A DNA stretch of 64,000 nucleotides from Lycorma delicatula (GCF_047948215.1 NC_134455.1:347371842-347435841), one strand, 5' to 3'. Counted from the first letter of the stretch, positions 35,230 through 47,493 are shown. Notes: generated by a model from the sequence alone, not told the origin. Made by a program: numbers and translations.

Positions 35230-35890
35230 TTAATACAATTTTTACAGAAATATGCCTTAAAATCTAAAGATTTTCAATTGCTGCTTCACTTAAATAAACC
35301 TCTATGTGTACACTTCTAGTGGCATGGAAAATAGTGAGGTGATATTCACAATCTGTTCATAAATTTTCTAATAATTGCAGTGTTATATTTTCTTGTATAT
35401 ATCCCCATATGATCCTTTCCTGCAGTTTCCAAATTTTCAGTTGTTGTTGCATAAATAATGAATGTCTAAAAATGTAAACATAATTTCAGAAAAATAAATC
35501 CATCAATAATCTCAGGAGCCAAAGAATTTGCACATCTATGCGAATCTAGTGATGTAGAAATACTGCAAAGTATCTCTTACAATATCAACACAGTGAGTAG
35601 CCCTGCCCATCCAAGTGGAAAGATGAGCTTTTTCAACTGAAAACCATAACTAAATTGCATATCTAAAAACATTTGATTTAATAGTTTTTTCATGAAAGAA
35701 GAAAGGTTGAATTATCACATTCTAACAAGCCACACCAAAAATTGAGTTTAGGCCTATCTATGATATCTTTTTTAACTGCATGTGGATTTCCTGAACCCCA
35801 AATACTTACATTTTGTCTATTTACTACTCCACTAACATGAAATTTTGACTAATTAGTAAAAGATAAGTATATATTTTATTTGCCAGAAAT
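35230..35890 (-). mobile_element. degraded mariner transposase remnant
   Basis: The minus strand reads VNRQNVSIWGSGNPHAVKKD then IIDRPKLN.WCGLL (about 35720-35835), the block after the first catalytic Asp in one Tc1/mariner lineage. Further on it reads ANSLAPEIIDGFIFLKLCLH and ATTTENLETA, then MNRL.ISPHYFPCH near the C-terminus. The catalytic blocks themselves are too decayed to read with confidence. Confidence 0.5.
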
Positions 35891-36229
35891 AAAAAAATAA
35901 TACAATAAAATATTTACAAACAAGGTCATACGTAAATCACATGATGCAATCCATCTATCAATATTTTATATCCACTTCTCATTTAACTTAAAATGTTTAC
36001 GTAAAATATCATTAGCAATAATATTAATTAATCTGGTAGTAACGCAATTTAATTGACTTCATACTAATGTTATGTTATTGTAACATACCATAAGATTTCA
36101 GGTTATATTATTTCTGAAACTGCAGATTTTATTTTGGATGGACACAAAACTAAAAATATGCTTTTTAATATAGATTTGGGAAAAAGTTTTTCATATTTTA
36201 ATGGAAAAGTAAAACAATTTTTTTTTTTG
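35891..36229. other. intergenic, AT-rich
   Basis: No supported feature. Confidence 0.4.
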
Positions 36230-37300
36230 TATTTTAAAAGAAATTTATTAAACTAAATATGTGCTGTTTTGATTGACCATCTTTTACAATATTTGAGGTA
36301 AAATAACAATCCCATTACTTTAGAAATTCTGTCTTTTCTAGATGAAAAACTGTGATAAGTGATTTTCACAGGCCTCTTTTGAAGCAAACTTTCTACTGCT
36401 AAGAGAGTTCTGTAGAGACTGAAACAAGTGGTAGCCTGACAATGTAAGGTCAGGACTCTAGGATAGATGTATCAAAACTTCTCGGCCAGGCTCTTTCAAT
36501 TTTCAGCGGGTTACCAAGATGTGTGGAGCCTCACATTGTCGTAATGGAAGACAACACCTTTCCTAGCAATCAATTCTAGTCACTTTATTTTAATCACTTG
36601 GTGTAATCTTTCCATTAGTAGAAGTTAGAATCAATTGTTAACAAAGTGACTGGGCTCATAGTGAACAATTCCTTTCTGATCCTACCATACACACAGCATG
36701 ACTTTTCTTGATGTCAATCCTGGCTTTGCCACTACTTGGGGAGTTTCACCTTGCTTTGAGCTCAATCTTATCTGTGCATTCTTGTCATACACGATCCATT
36801 TTTTATCAGTCATAATGAACTGTTTCAAAAATGCTTCAATTTTATTGTGTTTTAGCAATGATTCGCAGATGGAAATTCAATCCATTAAAATTTTCAATGT
36901 TGTTAAATCAAGTAGATTTAACTACTTGATTAAAAAAAAAACTCAAAACATTGACTTTTTTTGTAGCCAGCCTTTTTTAAACTTTTAAAGTTGTTTTTTG
37001 TTAATGTTTAGTTCATTACTGATTAATGACTGCTAATTTTCAGATCTTGCTCAATTTTTTCCATGATTTCATCAACTTTTTCATTCAGGTCACCAGAGCA
37101 AGATGCATCATTGACATCAAAATTTCCAGATTGAAAATCCTTGAACAAACTTTGTACCACACTGGTACCGCATCACATCCGTAAACATCACATTTTTTTT
37201 ATTTTTAGCAGCCTGAGTTGCATTCTTTCCTTTTTTGCAATAAAATTTCAAAATGTATCATTTTTTTTATTTTCAATACACAATAACTTTTAAATAAATA
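36230..37300 (-). mobile_element. mariner element remnant
   Basis: On the minus strand about 36815-36700 encodes MTDKKWIVYDKNAQIRLSSK then GETPQVVAKPGLTSRKVMLC, with the first catalytic Asp in place. FHYDNVRLHTSW follows near 36510-36550 with the second. Nearer the C-terminus a frame gives SLLQKRPVKITYHSF. The N-terminal half (36900-37240) is readable in pieces (ILLQKRKE, SGNFDVNDASCSGDLNEKVD). It looks like a SETMAR-type mariner lineage. Multiple frameshifts; termini not identified. Confidence 0.7.
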
Positions 37301-37934
37301 AAATAATATAATTGCAACCCTTATAAAAATACTCAGCGATATATCACTTTCCAAAAGCATATATGTGGTGTCAGATTTGATTAATACTACCAGTTACGTG
37401 ATCCTAAAGCCACATGCCAGGAGAATACAAAGAAACTGTTACTCCAACCCCAGTGTAATGTTAAGCTTTAACTATATAGTTGTCCTATCAGTAATACACG
37501 TAGGATTTTTTCAATTTGAAAACTTGGGATATAATATGGGTGAATCAATAACTATTTTTATTATTTGTTTTTCCTGAATAAACAGTTTATTAGAATGACA
37601 TTTAAACATATTATCCTAAACTACAATACCATATTGCAGAATACACTGAATTAAAGCCATTTAGATTATTTTTTTAGATCATTTATGTGTGTTCAGAATT
37701 TTTCTTGACTTGTAGAATTTGTTTGCAGTGAATCTGAATTTATTTATTATGTAAAGAATTTCATCTTAATTTTATTATCGACCACAATACCCAGGTATTT
37801 TATGAAAAAAATCTTTCTGTCAAAGGACAATGGCATTAATTCCTGGATGCATATTATTTACATCGAATTTCAGTTTTTTATTAGGGCCTGTTTACCTGGG
37901 TAGCATTTACTGAAAATCTTATGTATTTTGTATA
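37301..37934. other. intergenic, AT-rich
   Basis: No supported feature. A 70-codon open frame at 37365-37577 has no homology or context support. Confidence 0.4.
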
Positions 37935-37936
37935 TA

Positions 37937-38486
37937 CGAGGTTTGATAAAAAATACGTAGAATTTTAGTTTTATCAAAAAATCTTTATTTATTCATGAGT
38001 ATTGATTTTCTCATCTTCAAAGTACTGTTTTTCAGTTATAATTTGTGCCAGCATTTTTTCCAATCTTTGAAGCATCTCTGTAACACAATTTCCGGATGGT
38101 GTTTTAGCTCCTTTAGCTAAAACAGGGCAATCATCATCTTCAATGTTTTCACAGCCCTCTTGAGAACATTTGTACCTCTTGTAAACTCATGTTCTATTCA
38201 TGGAATCACCAAAAGCAACATTCATCATTTCCAATGTGATTTTGCTCTTTATTCCATTTTTAAAACAAAATTTAAAGCAAATTCTTTGTTCCATTTTTTC
38301 CACAAGTTAAAAATCGCCGACCATACCAAAATACATGTAATCTTTTTTGACAGCCAACAATAAATTAAGCATATGTAAACATATGTTAGGGACAAGTGTA
38401 CAACATAACAAAAAAATAATTGTGACAAATGGACTTATGCAGCCTGGGAAATTTTAAAATTCCACAAATTTTTTTATCAAACTTTG
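37937..38486 (-). mobile_element. internally deleted mariner with both termini
   Basis: A 550-bp element. Left end cgaggtttgataaaaaatac and right end complement caaagtttgataaaaaaatt are inverted repeats that continue through gtagaattttag / gtggaattttaa. TA dinucleotides flank it at 37935-37936 and 38487-38488, as expected for mariner insertion. The minus strand retains a transposase C-terminal piece (CFKDWKKCWHKL near 38050-38085), so this is a deletion derivative rather than a de novo MITE. Confidence 0.8.
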
Positions 38487-38488
38487 TA

Positions 38489-39559
38489 CATAAGAATTTA
38501 TTGTATAAATTGATTTTTATTTCCTTCTTTACAAAAAAATAGCAAAGTATACAATGTTGACATTAGGTATAATTATTGGCCAGTTCTCCAGAATTTTTAC
38601 CATCTACATATCTATGAAAAGAAAAAAAATAATACAAAACAATGGGACATAAAATAAAAAATACAAACAGTAACTTTTATGCATACAAAATAATATAAAT
38701 AATCAATTATTTGAGTCCAGTTTCAGTGAAAGAGTATAATTAAATGAGTACCTTTCACTTTATTGACAATGCAATTATAACTTGTTCAGTCATCAGTTCA
38801 TTTATTTATTTTATGTTATCATCTAACCATTACAATACAAGTCATTGAATTTATTTATTTATTTGCATAAGCAAAAATATAGGTAGTTTATTCAACGTTT
38901 TCCAAAGCAGCCAGACCACTGATTAACATGTAATTAATATAAATCACCATTAATAACTTAATTTCCTAATCTAATTAATCACTATTATAATTAATTTTAC
39001 AAAATTAATTAAAAATAAATTCATTCAGTCTTTAAAAAAACATATAATCTAATTATATATACGTAGTTTAAAAGTGCTGTGTCATTTCATAAATAAAGAC
39101 CTTATTTTTACACAGAATTTCAATTTCTACATTCTTTTGTTTTGTTTAAGATAAATGATTAAAATATTTTGGATTTAAGAATGTAAAAGACTGCCTAAAA
39201 ATTGTTTTATTAACAATTAAAACTTTTGAAGTTTTGATAGTTCTGTGATGTGTATTTCATGTGATATGATAAGGATTGTCTGTGCCCCTGTTGCCACTTC
39301 TCATGTAGAATAATTCTAGTGTTTTATAAACAAATAAATCTTATGCAATTCAGTATATAACAAAAAGGAGCTTTTTTCCTATATTTCTATAGAATAATAA
39401 GTAAAAGATGATTTTGAGTTACTCTTAGGCACTTCATCCATTGCTGCAACCAAATAGTAAAGCAACTAAAAAAAAAGGATCACATTTGATTCATGTTTGG
39501 ACTGCATACCAATCACTTCCATACATTTAAAGCACTGGTTCAACTGCAGTGCTATCTAG
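38489..39559. other. intergenic, AT-rich
   Basis: No supported feature. Confidence 0.45.
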
Positions 39560-40380
39560 TTCTAACTGTTATGTGACAGACTGCTGTGCAGCTGCAGCTA
39601 GTATTAAAACCGCTGTAATGCAATAAAATTGTGTGTTGGATTGTTTTTTTTTTTTTTGTTTTTATACAAAGGGTTGAAGGCTTTTTAACATATTAACTGA
39701 TACTAAAACATGCATACAAATTTTATAAAATAATTAACAATATGACTTATAAAACTTTAATTTTTTTATTTTATAACCTTGCATCCAAAGTTGAAGTTCT
39801 TTCACCTACTCACTAAAAAATTTTCTACATATTCTACAGAAAGACTAAATTTTTCCTCAACCAAGATTTTTGGTTGCTACAAATCCCATTGTTTATGTTT
39901 TTGCATATGAAAGGATGCATCTAATATTTTCATTTTATGGTTTCATTGATTCAACTCTATTATTGCTGAAGCTTCACAGCTAAGGGGAAAATATATCAGC
40001 CAAAATTTTGAGGATAGAGATTCTTGCAAATGTCAAAGTTACAAGACCCACTTAGTCCAAAAATCGCAAAAAAAAAAGTTACAGAAATCTGTGGAACATA
40101 TATGTATAATGTACATATATGTATTATGTACATATACGTGTACATTCATACATTATACATTTACCCATTTGAAGTAAATAAAATTATTCCAATAAATACA
40201 TTTTTAAGCCCCAAAAAACAAGAGGGCTGAATTGGATCCTTACTTAAAATATCAAGTTTTTCATATTTTAATCTTCAAGATTGAAAGTCAAACTGTATTA
40301 TAGTATTAATATAGAATTGTTATTAAGATAATAATAATTATTATATTTTCTGCTAAGATCACTATAATTTCTATGTACCT
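39560..40380. repeat. unclassified repeat C, copy 4 left part
   Basis: Shares a ctgctgtgcagctgcagcta-like start, the gtcaaagttacaagacccac line (compare 21239-21265) and the aataaatacatttttaagcc...acaagagggct block with the other copies. The copy is interrupted at about 40381 by the Penelope-like palindrome and appears to resume at 41455. Confidence 0.55.
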
Positions 40381-41436
40381 TTCTTAGCTTCATTCTTTAT
40401 TACATGTTGATACGTTTCAGAACCACTTTATTGTCAAAACTTATTGAACTGGTACTTTTAAAAATTTCTGTTTTAGTCAATGCCCCTCCCTTTATTTGAC
40501 GTCATGCCTTATCTGGCCTTCAACTTGCTTGTTTGTTATTAATGTTTTAATTAATAACAAATTTAAAAATATATATATATATAATATATATAAAAAATTA
40601 AATTAATAAAATTAAAACATTAATGTTTTAATTTTATTAATTTATTTCCTGTTTTCAGTAAATTGAGGTTCTTGAAAAGGACATCTGCTTGATTGTTGAT
40701 CTGTTTATTTATGATAGTTTTATTGTTACTTTTTAATTTAAAGATTTCTAGATTTTCTAAAATGTTTATTCTTCTTCCTTTTGCCACATTTGTAAATTAA
40801 TTTCATTGATTTTTCCATTTTTGTTGGGGTATGTCTTCTTTTATTAAGTTTGTTGCATAATTAGAATCTTGTTTTTAATTTTTAAAAGATCTCATGTGTT
40901 TGTTGAATCTTAACTTTAATTTTTTTCCGTTTGTCCAGTGTATGTTACATTGGACAAACGGGGAGAAAATTAAAGTTAGGATACAACAAACACATGAGAT
41001 TTTTCAAAAATCAAAAACAAGATTCTAATTATGCAACACATTTAATAAAAAACAAGATGTACCGCAATAAAACTGGAAGAATCAATGAAATTAATTCACA
41101 ATTCTATTAAAGGAAGAAAAATTAACATTTTAGAAATTTAGAAATCTTCAAATTAAAAGGTAACAATAAAACTGTCATAAATGAACAGATCAATCAAGCA
41201 GATGTCCTTTTCAAGAACCTCAATTTACTGAAAACAGGAAATAAATAAATAAAATTAAAACATAATTATAACCATTAATAACAAACAAACAAGTAGAAGG
41301 TCAGTTAAGGCATGACATCAAATAAAGGGAGGGGCATTGACTATAACAGAAATTTAAAAGTACTAGTACAATAAGTTTTGACAGTGGAGTGGTTCCAAAA
41401 CGCATCAACATATAATAAAATAATGAATCTAAGAAT
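40381..41436. mobile_element. Penelope-like element 3' ends in a head-to-head palindrome
   Basis: Two arms, 40381-40937 (coding on the minus strand) and 40951-41436 (coding on the + strand), are reverse complements of high identity around a 13-bp spacer. Each arm starts at a GIY-YIG nuclease motif: CYIGQTGRKLKL on the right, and Y-T-G-Q-T on the left. Both continue through NKHMR, QDSNYAT.LIK, a KGR.INILENLEIFKLK-like helix and NQADVLFKNLNLLKTGNK. These match the C-terminal GIY-YIG endonuclease domain of Penelope-like retroelements. A 3' UTR block shared by both arms (complement of tgatacgtttcagaaccact) follows. Both copies have stops and lack the reverse transcriptase. The left arm carries an extra AT-rich insert near 40560-40645. 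PLE identity is inferred from motifs. Confidence 0.75.
40599..40644. repeat. 46-bp perfect palindrome
   Basis: Perfectly self-complementary around the centre cattaatg (between 40621 and 40622); one half is aattaataaaattaaaacat plus flanking bases. It sits in the AT-rich insert that distinguishes the left arm of the Penelope palindrome from the right. Confidence 0.85.
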
Positions 41437-41454
41437 GCTAAACAGTACTCAACA

Positions 41455-41900
41455 TAGAGATTATTAATGTAGACATCATGGAGATTTTAAAAAAGGGGAT
41501 ATATGGTCCTGACTGAACAGTTTTAAATTTTTTTATAATTTCTGATGCTTTATCTGTTTTAATAGTAACGATTGTTATTAAAAATACCACACGACATAGC
41601 TGTTGAGCAATAGGAGCAAACAGAATTTTTTTGGTTATTATATTCTGAATACAGAATAATTTTAATGATAAAATTATCATTTGATGAAGACGATCAACCA
41701 GGATCCAAAATATTTTACTAAGATTGTAATGTTTTTCTTTTATACTTTAAAAACAGCATAATTTTTTTTAAGTTAATAATATAATTTGATTAAGAAGGTC
41801 AATGGGGCCCAATTTTTTTTTTTGAACATTTTTATCTGTTTATAGTTATACACTAAATACTCCATAATTAAATAATTAATATTTTAAAACATTATAGCAT
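41455..41900. repeat. unclassified repeat C, copy 4 right part
   Basis: Begins ttattaatgtagacatcatg, matching 22715-22735 of copy 1, and continues through gacatagctgttgagcaata (compare 22850-22870). It is the continuation of the copy broken by the Penelope palindrome. Confidence 0.55.
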
Positions 41901-43379
41901 ATTTGAAATTAAGATCTGTCGCAGGTCAAAGCCAGGAAAATTATGCATCTCTTTGCCAGCATTTTTAACTTCTTTTATCTACACCAATATGCAATACAAT
42001 ATCAAAATTCTTGCCACTACACATTCTGACAAAAATTGAAATAATTAAGTTGGATGACAATAATAATTGAATTCCAAGATAGTTTCATTGGTGTACGAGA
42101 ACAGAACCTTGCGATCCATTTGCAATAATTATCTGGGAGTTGAGTCATAATCGCATTGTGGCAATGAACCAAGCGCCTTTATTTACCAATTAAAAATTTG
42201 CTTTTGCCTTCCTAATAATTATGCCATATTACAACAACTGCGAATGAATTAAAATGAAAAATAAATTAAACAGCAGAGATTATTCCAATGAAATATTGTA
42301 TTTAGTGATTTAAACTTCAGAATTTTTTCTTATACATCATTTTTAATGATCATAATAACCAGTAGTTTAGATAAAACATCAAGTATTTAATATTTAGTTT
42401 ATAATTATTTAATTTATTGCTCATTTGTTAAATGTTGTATATTGTATAGTGTTATCACTTTAAATTCTACATATTACGCTGTACTACCAATTTTTATTTA
42501 TTAATTTTTTTTATGTTTTTTTATCTTAATTGATCTCATTGTACATAGTTAAAAATCACATTAATGTAATAAGTTGTAATAAAAGTTAGTAAAGTTATGT
42601 GTATAGTTTTATTTACTGGATAGGCTGTTGTTTATAATTTATAATTATAATAATACTCATTAATGTGAATTAATATATTAGTTGATATTTATTCTAAAAT
42701 ATTTATCAATTTATTTATGATAAATTGAGTACATCGGTAATGTATTGTATTTACAGAACTGAATTATTTAATGAAAATATTGTTTTGTTTGATTTAATAA
42801 AAATGTTTATTAGATACTGGAGATTAAAACGAACTTTTTTTTTAATTATGATAAGACTTCATTATGTGAAAAGAGATCTGGAATGGCGAAAAAATTTGTT
42901 TAATAGGAAAAATTTACAGCTTAGTACTTTAAAGATCTTTTTTTTATGGTATATTTATTTTAGTTATAAAATAGATTTTTTATAAATATATATACATATA
43001 TATGTAATAAGTACAGATACAAATGCTATTTTATTTTATCTTCGTCATTGGTTTTTCTCATCAAAAATGCATTATATTTTTAAGAGCTATTTTTTCACTT
43101 GAACTGTACAGCCCATTACAAAATATTTAAATTGTCTATTTTACCTAATTTTTTCAATCAAGAAATTTTAAATATGTATAAATGTATATTATACTGCATG
43201 ATTTTGTATCAATAAATTAATTTATCATTCAAAAGAAATAATTGTACTTACATATAACAACAGTTAACTCAAAATTTATGCAACAGAAAAGACAATATTT
43301 TATCGAATAGGAATTGTTTACTGGGATTCAATCCCTGAAAATTGTAATACTGAAAAATCGAAAGATATAAATATACATA
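41901..43379. other. intergenic, AT-rich
   Basis: No supported feature. An 86-codon AT-rich open frame at 42725-42985 has no homology, signal or splice support and is treated as chance. Confidence 0.45.
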
Positions 43380-44960
43380 AGTGAAAAGGACTGGACTACA
43401 TGGCACCTGTGTTTCTTGAAATCTTCAGACTGGATAGGCAAATTCAAATGAGATTTTACTCAGTGGTTTCTGTATATGATATCATTTAATTTTGATCATA
43501 ATCAGTCAAAAGTGCAGTGAAATACAGACCTTATGGTTAATGTATCCCAAAATTTTTTTCGCATAATTTAATGCTCCTTAGGTAGCTTATTTACTTTCTG
43601 TTAGTGTTTGGTCTTATTCAACCCCCCACCCCACCCAAAGCCAATTGAGGCAAAAAAAACCTTTTTCTTTTTTGTTGCTTCTTAAATAAAAGTCACATTC
43701 TTGTTCTAATTAGATAACTCCATATCACTTTGATCACACACTCATATTTGGACAATTTCATTGAGGAGTGGGGGAAAATAAGTCATTTCCCTTTTTTCAT
43801 CAGTTGTCATTTTTCTTGATATCTTCAAAATAAATTTACCAATTCATGAATTAACAATAACTTCTGAACATGGTTCATTGATATCATTTAATTTTGGTTA
43901 TAATTGATAATGGGGATGGGAGATACAGCCACCATGGAGTCCCTAAATTAAATTTTACTTTTAGCATAAAATAATTTTTAAGCACTCACTAGCCAGAAAC
44001 TCTGGCTGTCAACAGGATGTTACTTAGGAGGAAAATTAAATCTTTGTCAGTTTTATTTCTAATTTTTGATATTATTTTATTACATTTTTTTATTTTCCCA
44101 GATATAATTCTGTTGCTGCTGCGGCAGTATAACTAGAAAGGGAACTATAGCTTTTGGCCAAAATCTTGAATATCAGAACTTTCGAATATAAATTTTTTAA
44201 AAGTGGCTCAAATATTTTTTAATAAATGAGGCATTGATATATTAAATTTTAGATATAATTTAAAAAGGATGAGGAGTAATTTCAATTTTTCATTTTTAGC
44301 TTTTTGTATAGCGGTCACAGAAAATTAAGCTTTTGTACAGTGAAAGTACTTAAGTTATTAATTTTTAAAGAAGTTAAGAAATTTCAAATCATTCTGATTT
44401 AAAAGTGTAGGGTATATTAAAAATTATTTCTAAACTGTTTTAGTCTCATATCTTGAAAACGATTTGACCAATAAGTTGAAATTTGGTACAAATATTTGCT
44501 ACATACTTCCCAACATTGGACTGATTTTTTTATCCTATCAGAGAAAGGAACATCGTAGCACCCAAACTTTTTTTTAGTAAACTATATTTTTGTAAGCCTT
44601 GTTGAATAACACTGCACCAAATTGGGCCAACTCAAGTAGATAATTTCTCCAATAAATAAACTTTTAAGCCAATAAAATAAACTTAAAAACAAGGGGTTGT
44701 TGAATGGGACCTGTGCTTAAAATATCCATTTTTTTTAAACTTTAATTTTAATTTTTAAAAATTCAAGTGTATCCAGTATTAATGAGGATGAAATGGGAAA
44801 TTTTTAAATGAAAGGGGTTTCTTGGGACAATATAATTATTTTAAAGATTGCTTGACTTTCTTATATTTTATCTGTTTTTCAAATTGTGGTTAATAATATG
44901 TTATTTGAAGTTGCTGTTGAAATAGAGGGCCAAATAAGATCTAGATTTGTTTATTAAAAA
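43380..44960. repeat. unclassified repeat C, longest copy
   Basis: Carries blocks from both the 27835/28870-type part (ttttgatcataatcagtcaa, ttctgaacatggttcattga) and the 21070/39560-type part (gctgctgcggcagtat, acagtgaaagtacttaagtt, gttgaaatttggtacaaata, ggttgttgaatgggacctgt). It therefore shows that these belong to one repeat. No coding capacity was recognised. Confidence 0.6.
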
Positions 44961-45367
44961 TTTTATTTTTTTTTTAACAATAATATTGTAGAGCATTGAT
45001 TCTCAAACTTTTTCGCTCACCACCCACATTGAGAATCAAAAATTTTCTAGCGTACCCCAAAATGTTTAAACTTATCTGTTAAAAATAATAATTGAAATTG
45101 CTGTTATTAAGATGCACTCTAAAAAACAATAATTGTAACTATTGTTCTTAAACGTGGCATATCCAATTTCTGAGTTGAAACTTACATTTTAAATGAGAAC
45201 AATTAAAACACATGTTTAGTCATATTTGGAAGTATTTTTATTAAAATCGTTCTCAAAAAAAATTAGAATTGTATCTATATAGTTATATAACAACAATGGT
45301 GACAGCATATTCAATATAATAATACTATAATTAAAACAAAGCTTTCAATTGAAAAGTTACACTTACA

Positions 45368-47112
45368 TTAATGTGAAGGATAAATCTTATGTCCTTTAAC
45401 CAGTTTGTTAATATCAGGCTCAAATTTATTTAAAAACAGCCATAAGTCGCCGCATTCAGTAATATGCAACTGATTTCTCTTTGTGGTTAGCAACGTCACT
45501 ACAGTACTAAATCCATGTTCAGACAAATATGACAATAGGAATGCTATCAGAAATTGTTGAAGAATCAACCATAATTTAGGGTAAAGTTGCGGGATTGGCT
45601 TTTTTCAGCCAAAATTCTTGGTAGCCATTTTTGAATTTTATTTTTATTTCTTTGTTTGTATTCAGTTCTATAAGTTGTTCTTATAACTGGGATGATCCTG
45701 CTGTGTTGACATTTGAAAAAGGATCCAACACCCAGTCTGATATGTCCATATTTAAAATGTCCTGGAATCGTTCTTTGAAATCACCGTGGAGAATCTCCAA
45801 GTGTTGGCAGTAAACAAGAAAGTCATCATTGATAAATTAGGGAAGATATTAAATTGACATCTGCCAATATTTTTTCTGTGTAGTATCAGTTTGGCTACCT
45901 AAGCAGCAACGATATTTTTTGTTTTAATCAAGTTCAAGTTGTGCCTTGAAGCTGGAGATTAACATCATTAAGCAATTTATATAGGTCTGTCAAATACGCA
46001 ATATCATTCTTTGATATAATGAGGTTGTCGCGCAACAATGTGTCTGTTTTCCAGAAACTCTATCACAGAGTCAGATTGTAAAATCGAGTCAGACAAGTAC
46101 TTTTTGATAGCCAGTGCATTTCTGTATGAAACAGCAAGTGGTTGAAATCTGAATCACTGGCAAGCAAAGCTGACTAAATAATCTGTCATTTAGTAACTTG
46201 CTTCTGATTTTAGTAACTGCTCTGATAACACACTGCAGTGATGTATGCAAGTGTTGACTCAGGTTTCTCACAACTAAATGTTGGCGATGAATGACACAAT
46301 ATACAGCAAGCGCATCTGAAATTTTATTTTTTAAGTATGCTATGAAGCCTTTGCGAAACCCTGTCATAGCTGGAGCACCATCAGTAGCAGTTGACATAAT
46401 ATTCTTCAAAAGAATTTTCTTTTCATCACAAAACGTTTTCAGTGTATTATATATGGTTTCTCCCTTTGCATCTGTCTCTAAATTTTTAGCAAGTAATAGT
46501 TCTTGACATATTTTGTTATCTTTGATAAACCTCACATTTAACAACAGCAATATTTCATTAGTTGATAAAGTGGACTCCAACTGAATTGAAAATTGGCAAG
46601 TCTTCAGATAATTGCATAATGATTCTTCGATATTTTCAGCCATCTCATCAATTCAACTTTGCACAGAGCTATTGCTCAAAGGAATTTTTCGGATAATATC
46701 TGCTGCTGGTTTATAGAACACAGTGGTTATTACTTCTTTTACTGCCAATAAAATTAAATCTTCCCCAATAGTATGTTGTTTGCCTGTTTTAGTAATTAAC
46801 AATGAGATATTGTACAAAGCTCGAAGTCTATCATCGTCTTGCTTGGAAGCCGCTGAAAAATATTTTGATATAGTTGGCTGAGCTATGGGGTACTTCTTTT
46901 CCAGGTCTTGAAAATAAGCCACATCTTTGTCTTTCTTATCCAAGTGCATTTTATTAAAATGATCTTATAGACTGGAAAGCTTCATTACTTCATTTGAAAA
47001 AGTTTTTGGCAAATAAGGCACATTGGCGATAATGAATTTGTGGGATTTTTGATAAATCTGTATTTAATATATTCTGCACTGTACTGTAATTTCTTCTTTT
47101 TTCTTCAGACAT
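45368..47112 (-). pseudogene. hAT (ZBED5-like) transposase pseudogene
   Basis: The minus-strand ATG at 47112-47110 opens MSEEKRRNYSTVQN, followed by a damaged BED finger (QCALFAKNF, then DHFNKMH with its His pair). From 46949 to about 46089 one frame runs almost clean: KKDKDVAYFQDLEKKYP, ASKQDDDRLRALYNISLLI, HTIGEDLILLAVKEVI, IIRKIPLSNS. A single TGA at 46655-46653 precedes IDEMAENIEES. Then come LLLAKNLETDAKGETIYNTL, ATDGAPAMTGFRKGFIAYLK (catalytic-core Asp) and VYCVIHRQHLVVRNLSQHLH. Frameshifts follow past 46130. The C-terminal dimerisation region is readable as LSEHGFSTVVTLLTTKRNQL and FLNKFEPDINKLV before the stop near 45368. Order and motifs match ZBED5/SCAND3-type hAT transposases. It is not a domesticated gene: the frame is broken. 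Confidence 0.82.
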
Positions 47113-47493
47113 GGTTTTGACTTCACAAATACATGAGTAAAAGATTGACTTTAAAAAAACATGCTACTGATTGCAAGGGAAAATTTTCTTGAAAATAAAA
47201 GAAACAATTACTGCCTTTATATAGGTTTGAAATGCAACACGCACTGACAGGAATAAACATGCAATTACTCATTTACCACATGTGACAGAACTCATACTGA
47301 GCAAGTTAGAACAAGCACCAATAATCCTGTCAATTCATGCAGGATTGGAAAAATCATGTTCTTTAACTCATACAGACTTAAGTCATATAAAAATTGACTT
47401 AAGCATTGATGACTTAATTATTTTAATACATGTTTAAGAAATGCTACATGTGATTCATAAAATAAATGGCATTTTTAACAGGATGACCTAAGG

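Noticed and set aside
42725..42985. 86-codon open frame in AT-rich intergenic DNA
   Set aside because: Composition is what chance gives in AT-rich sequence (K/N/F/I/L-rich), with no splice sites, promoter or family resemblance.
45368..46949. Domesticated ZBED-like host gene
   Set aside because: The frame has a stop at 46655-46653 and frameshifts beyond 46130, the BED finger is damaged, and terminal inverted repeats of a transposon flank it.
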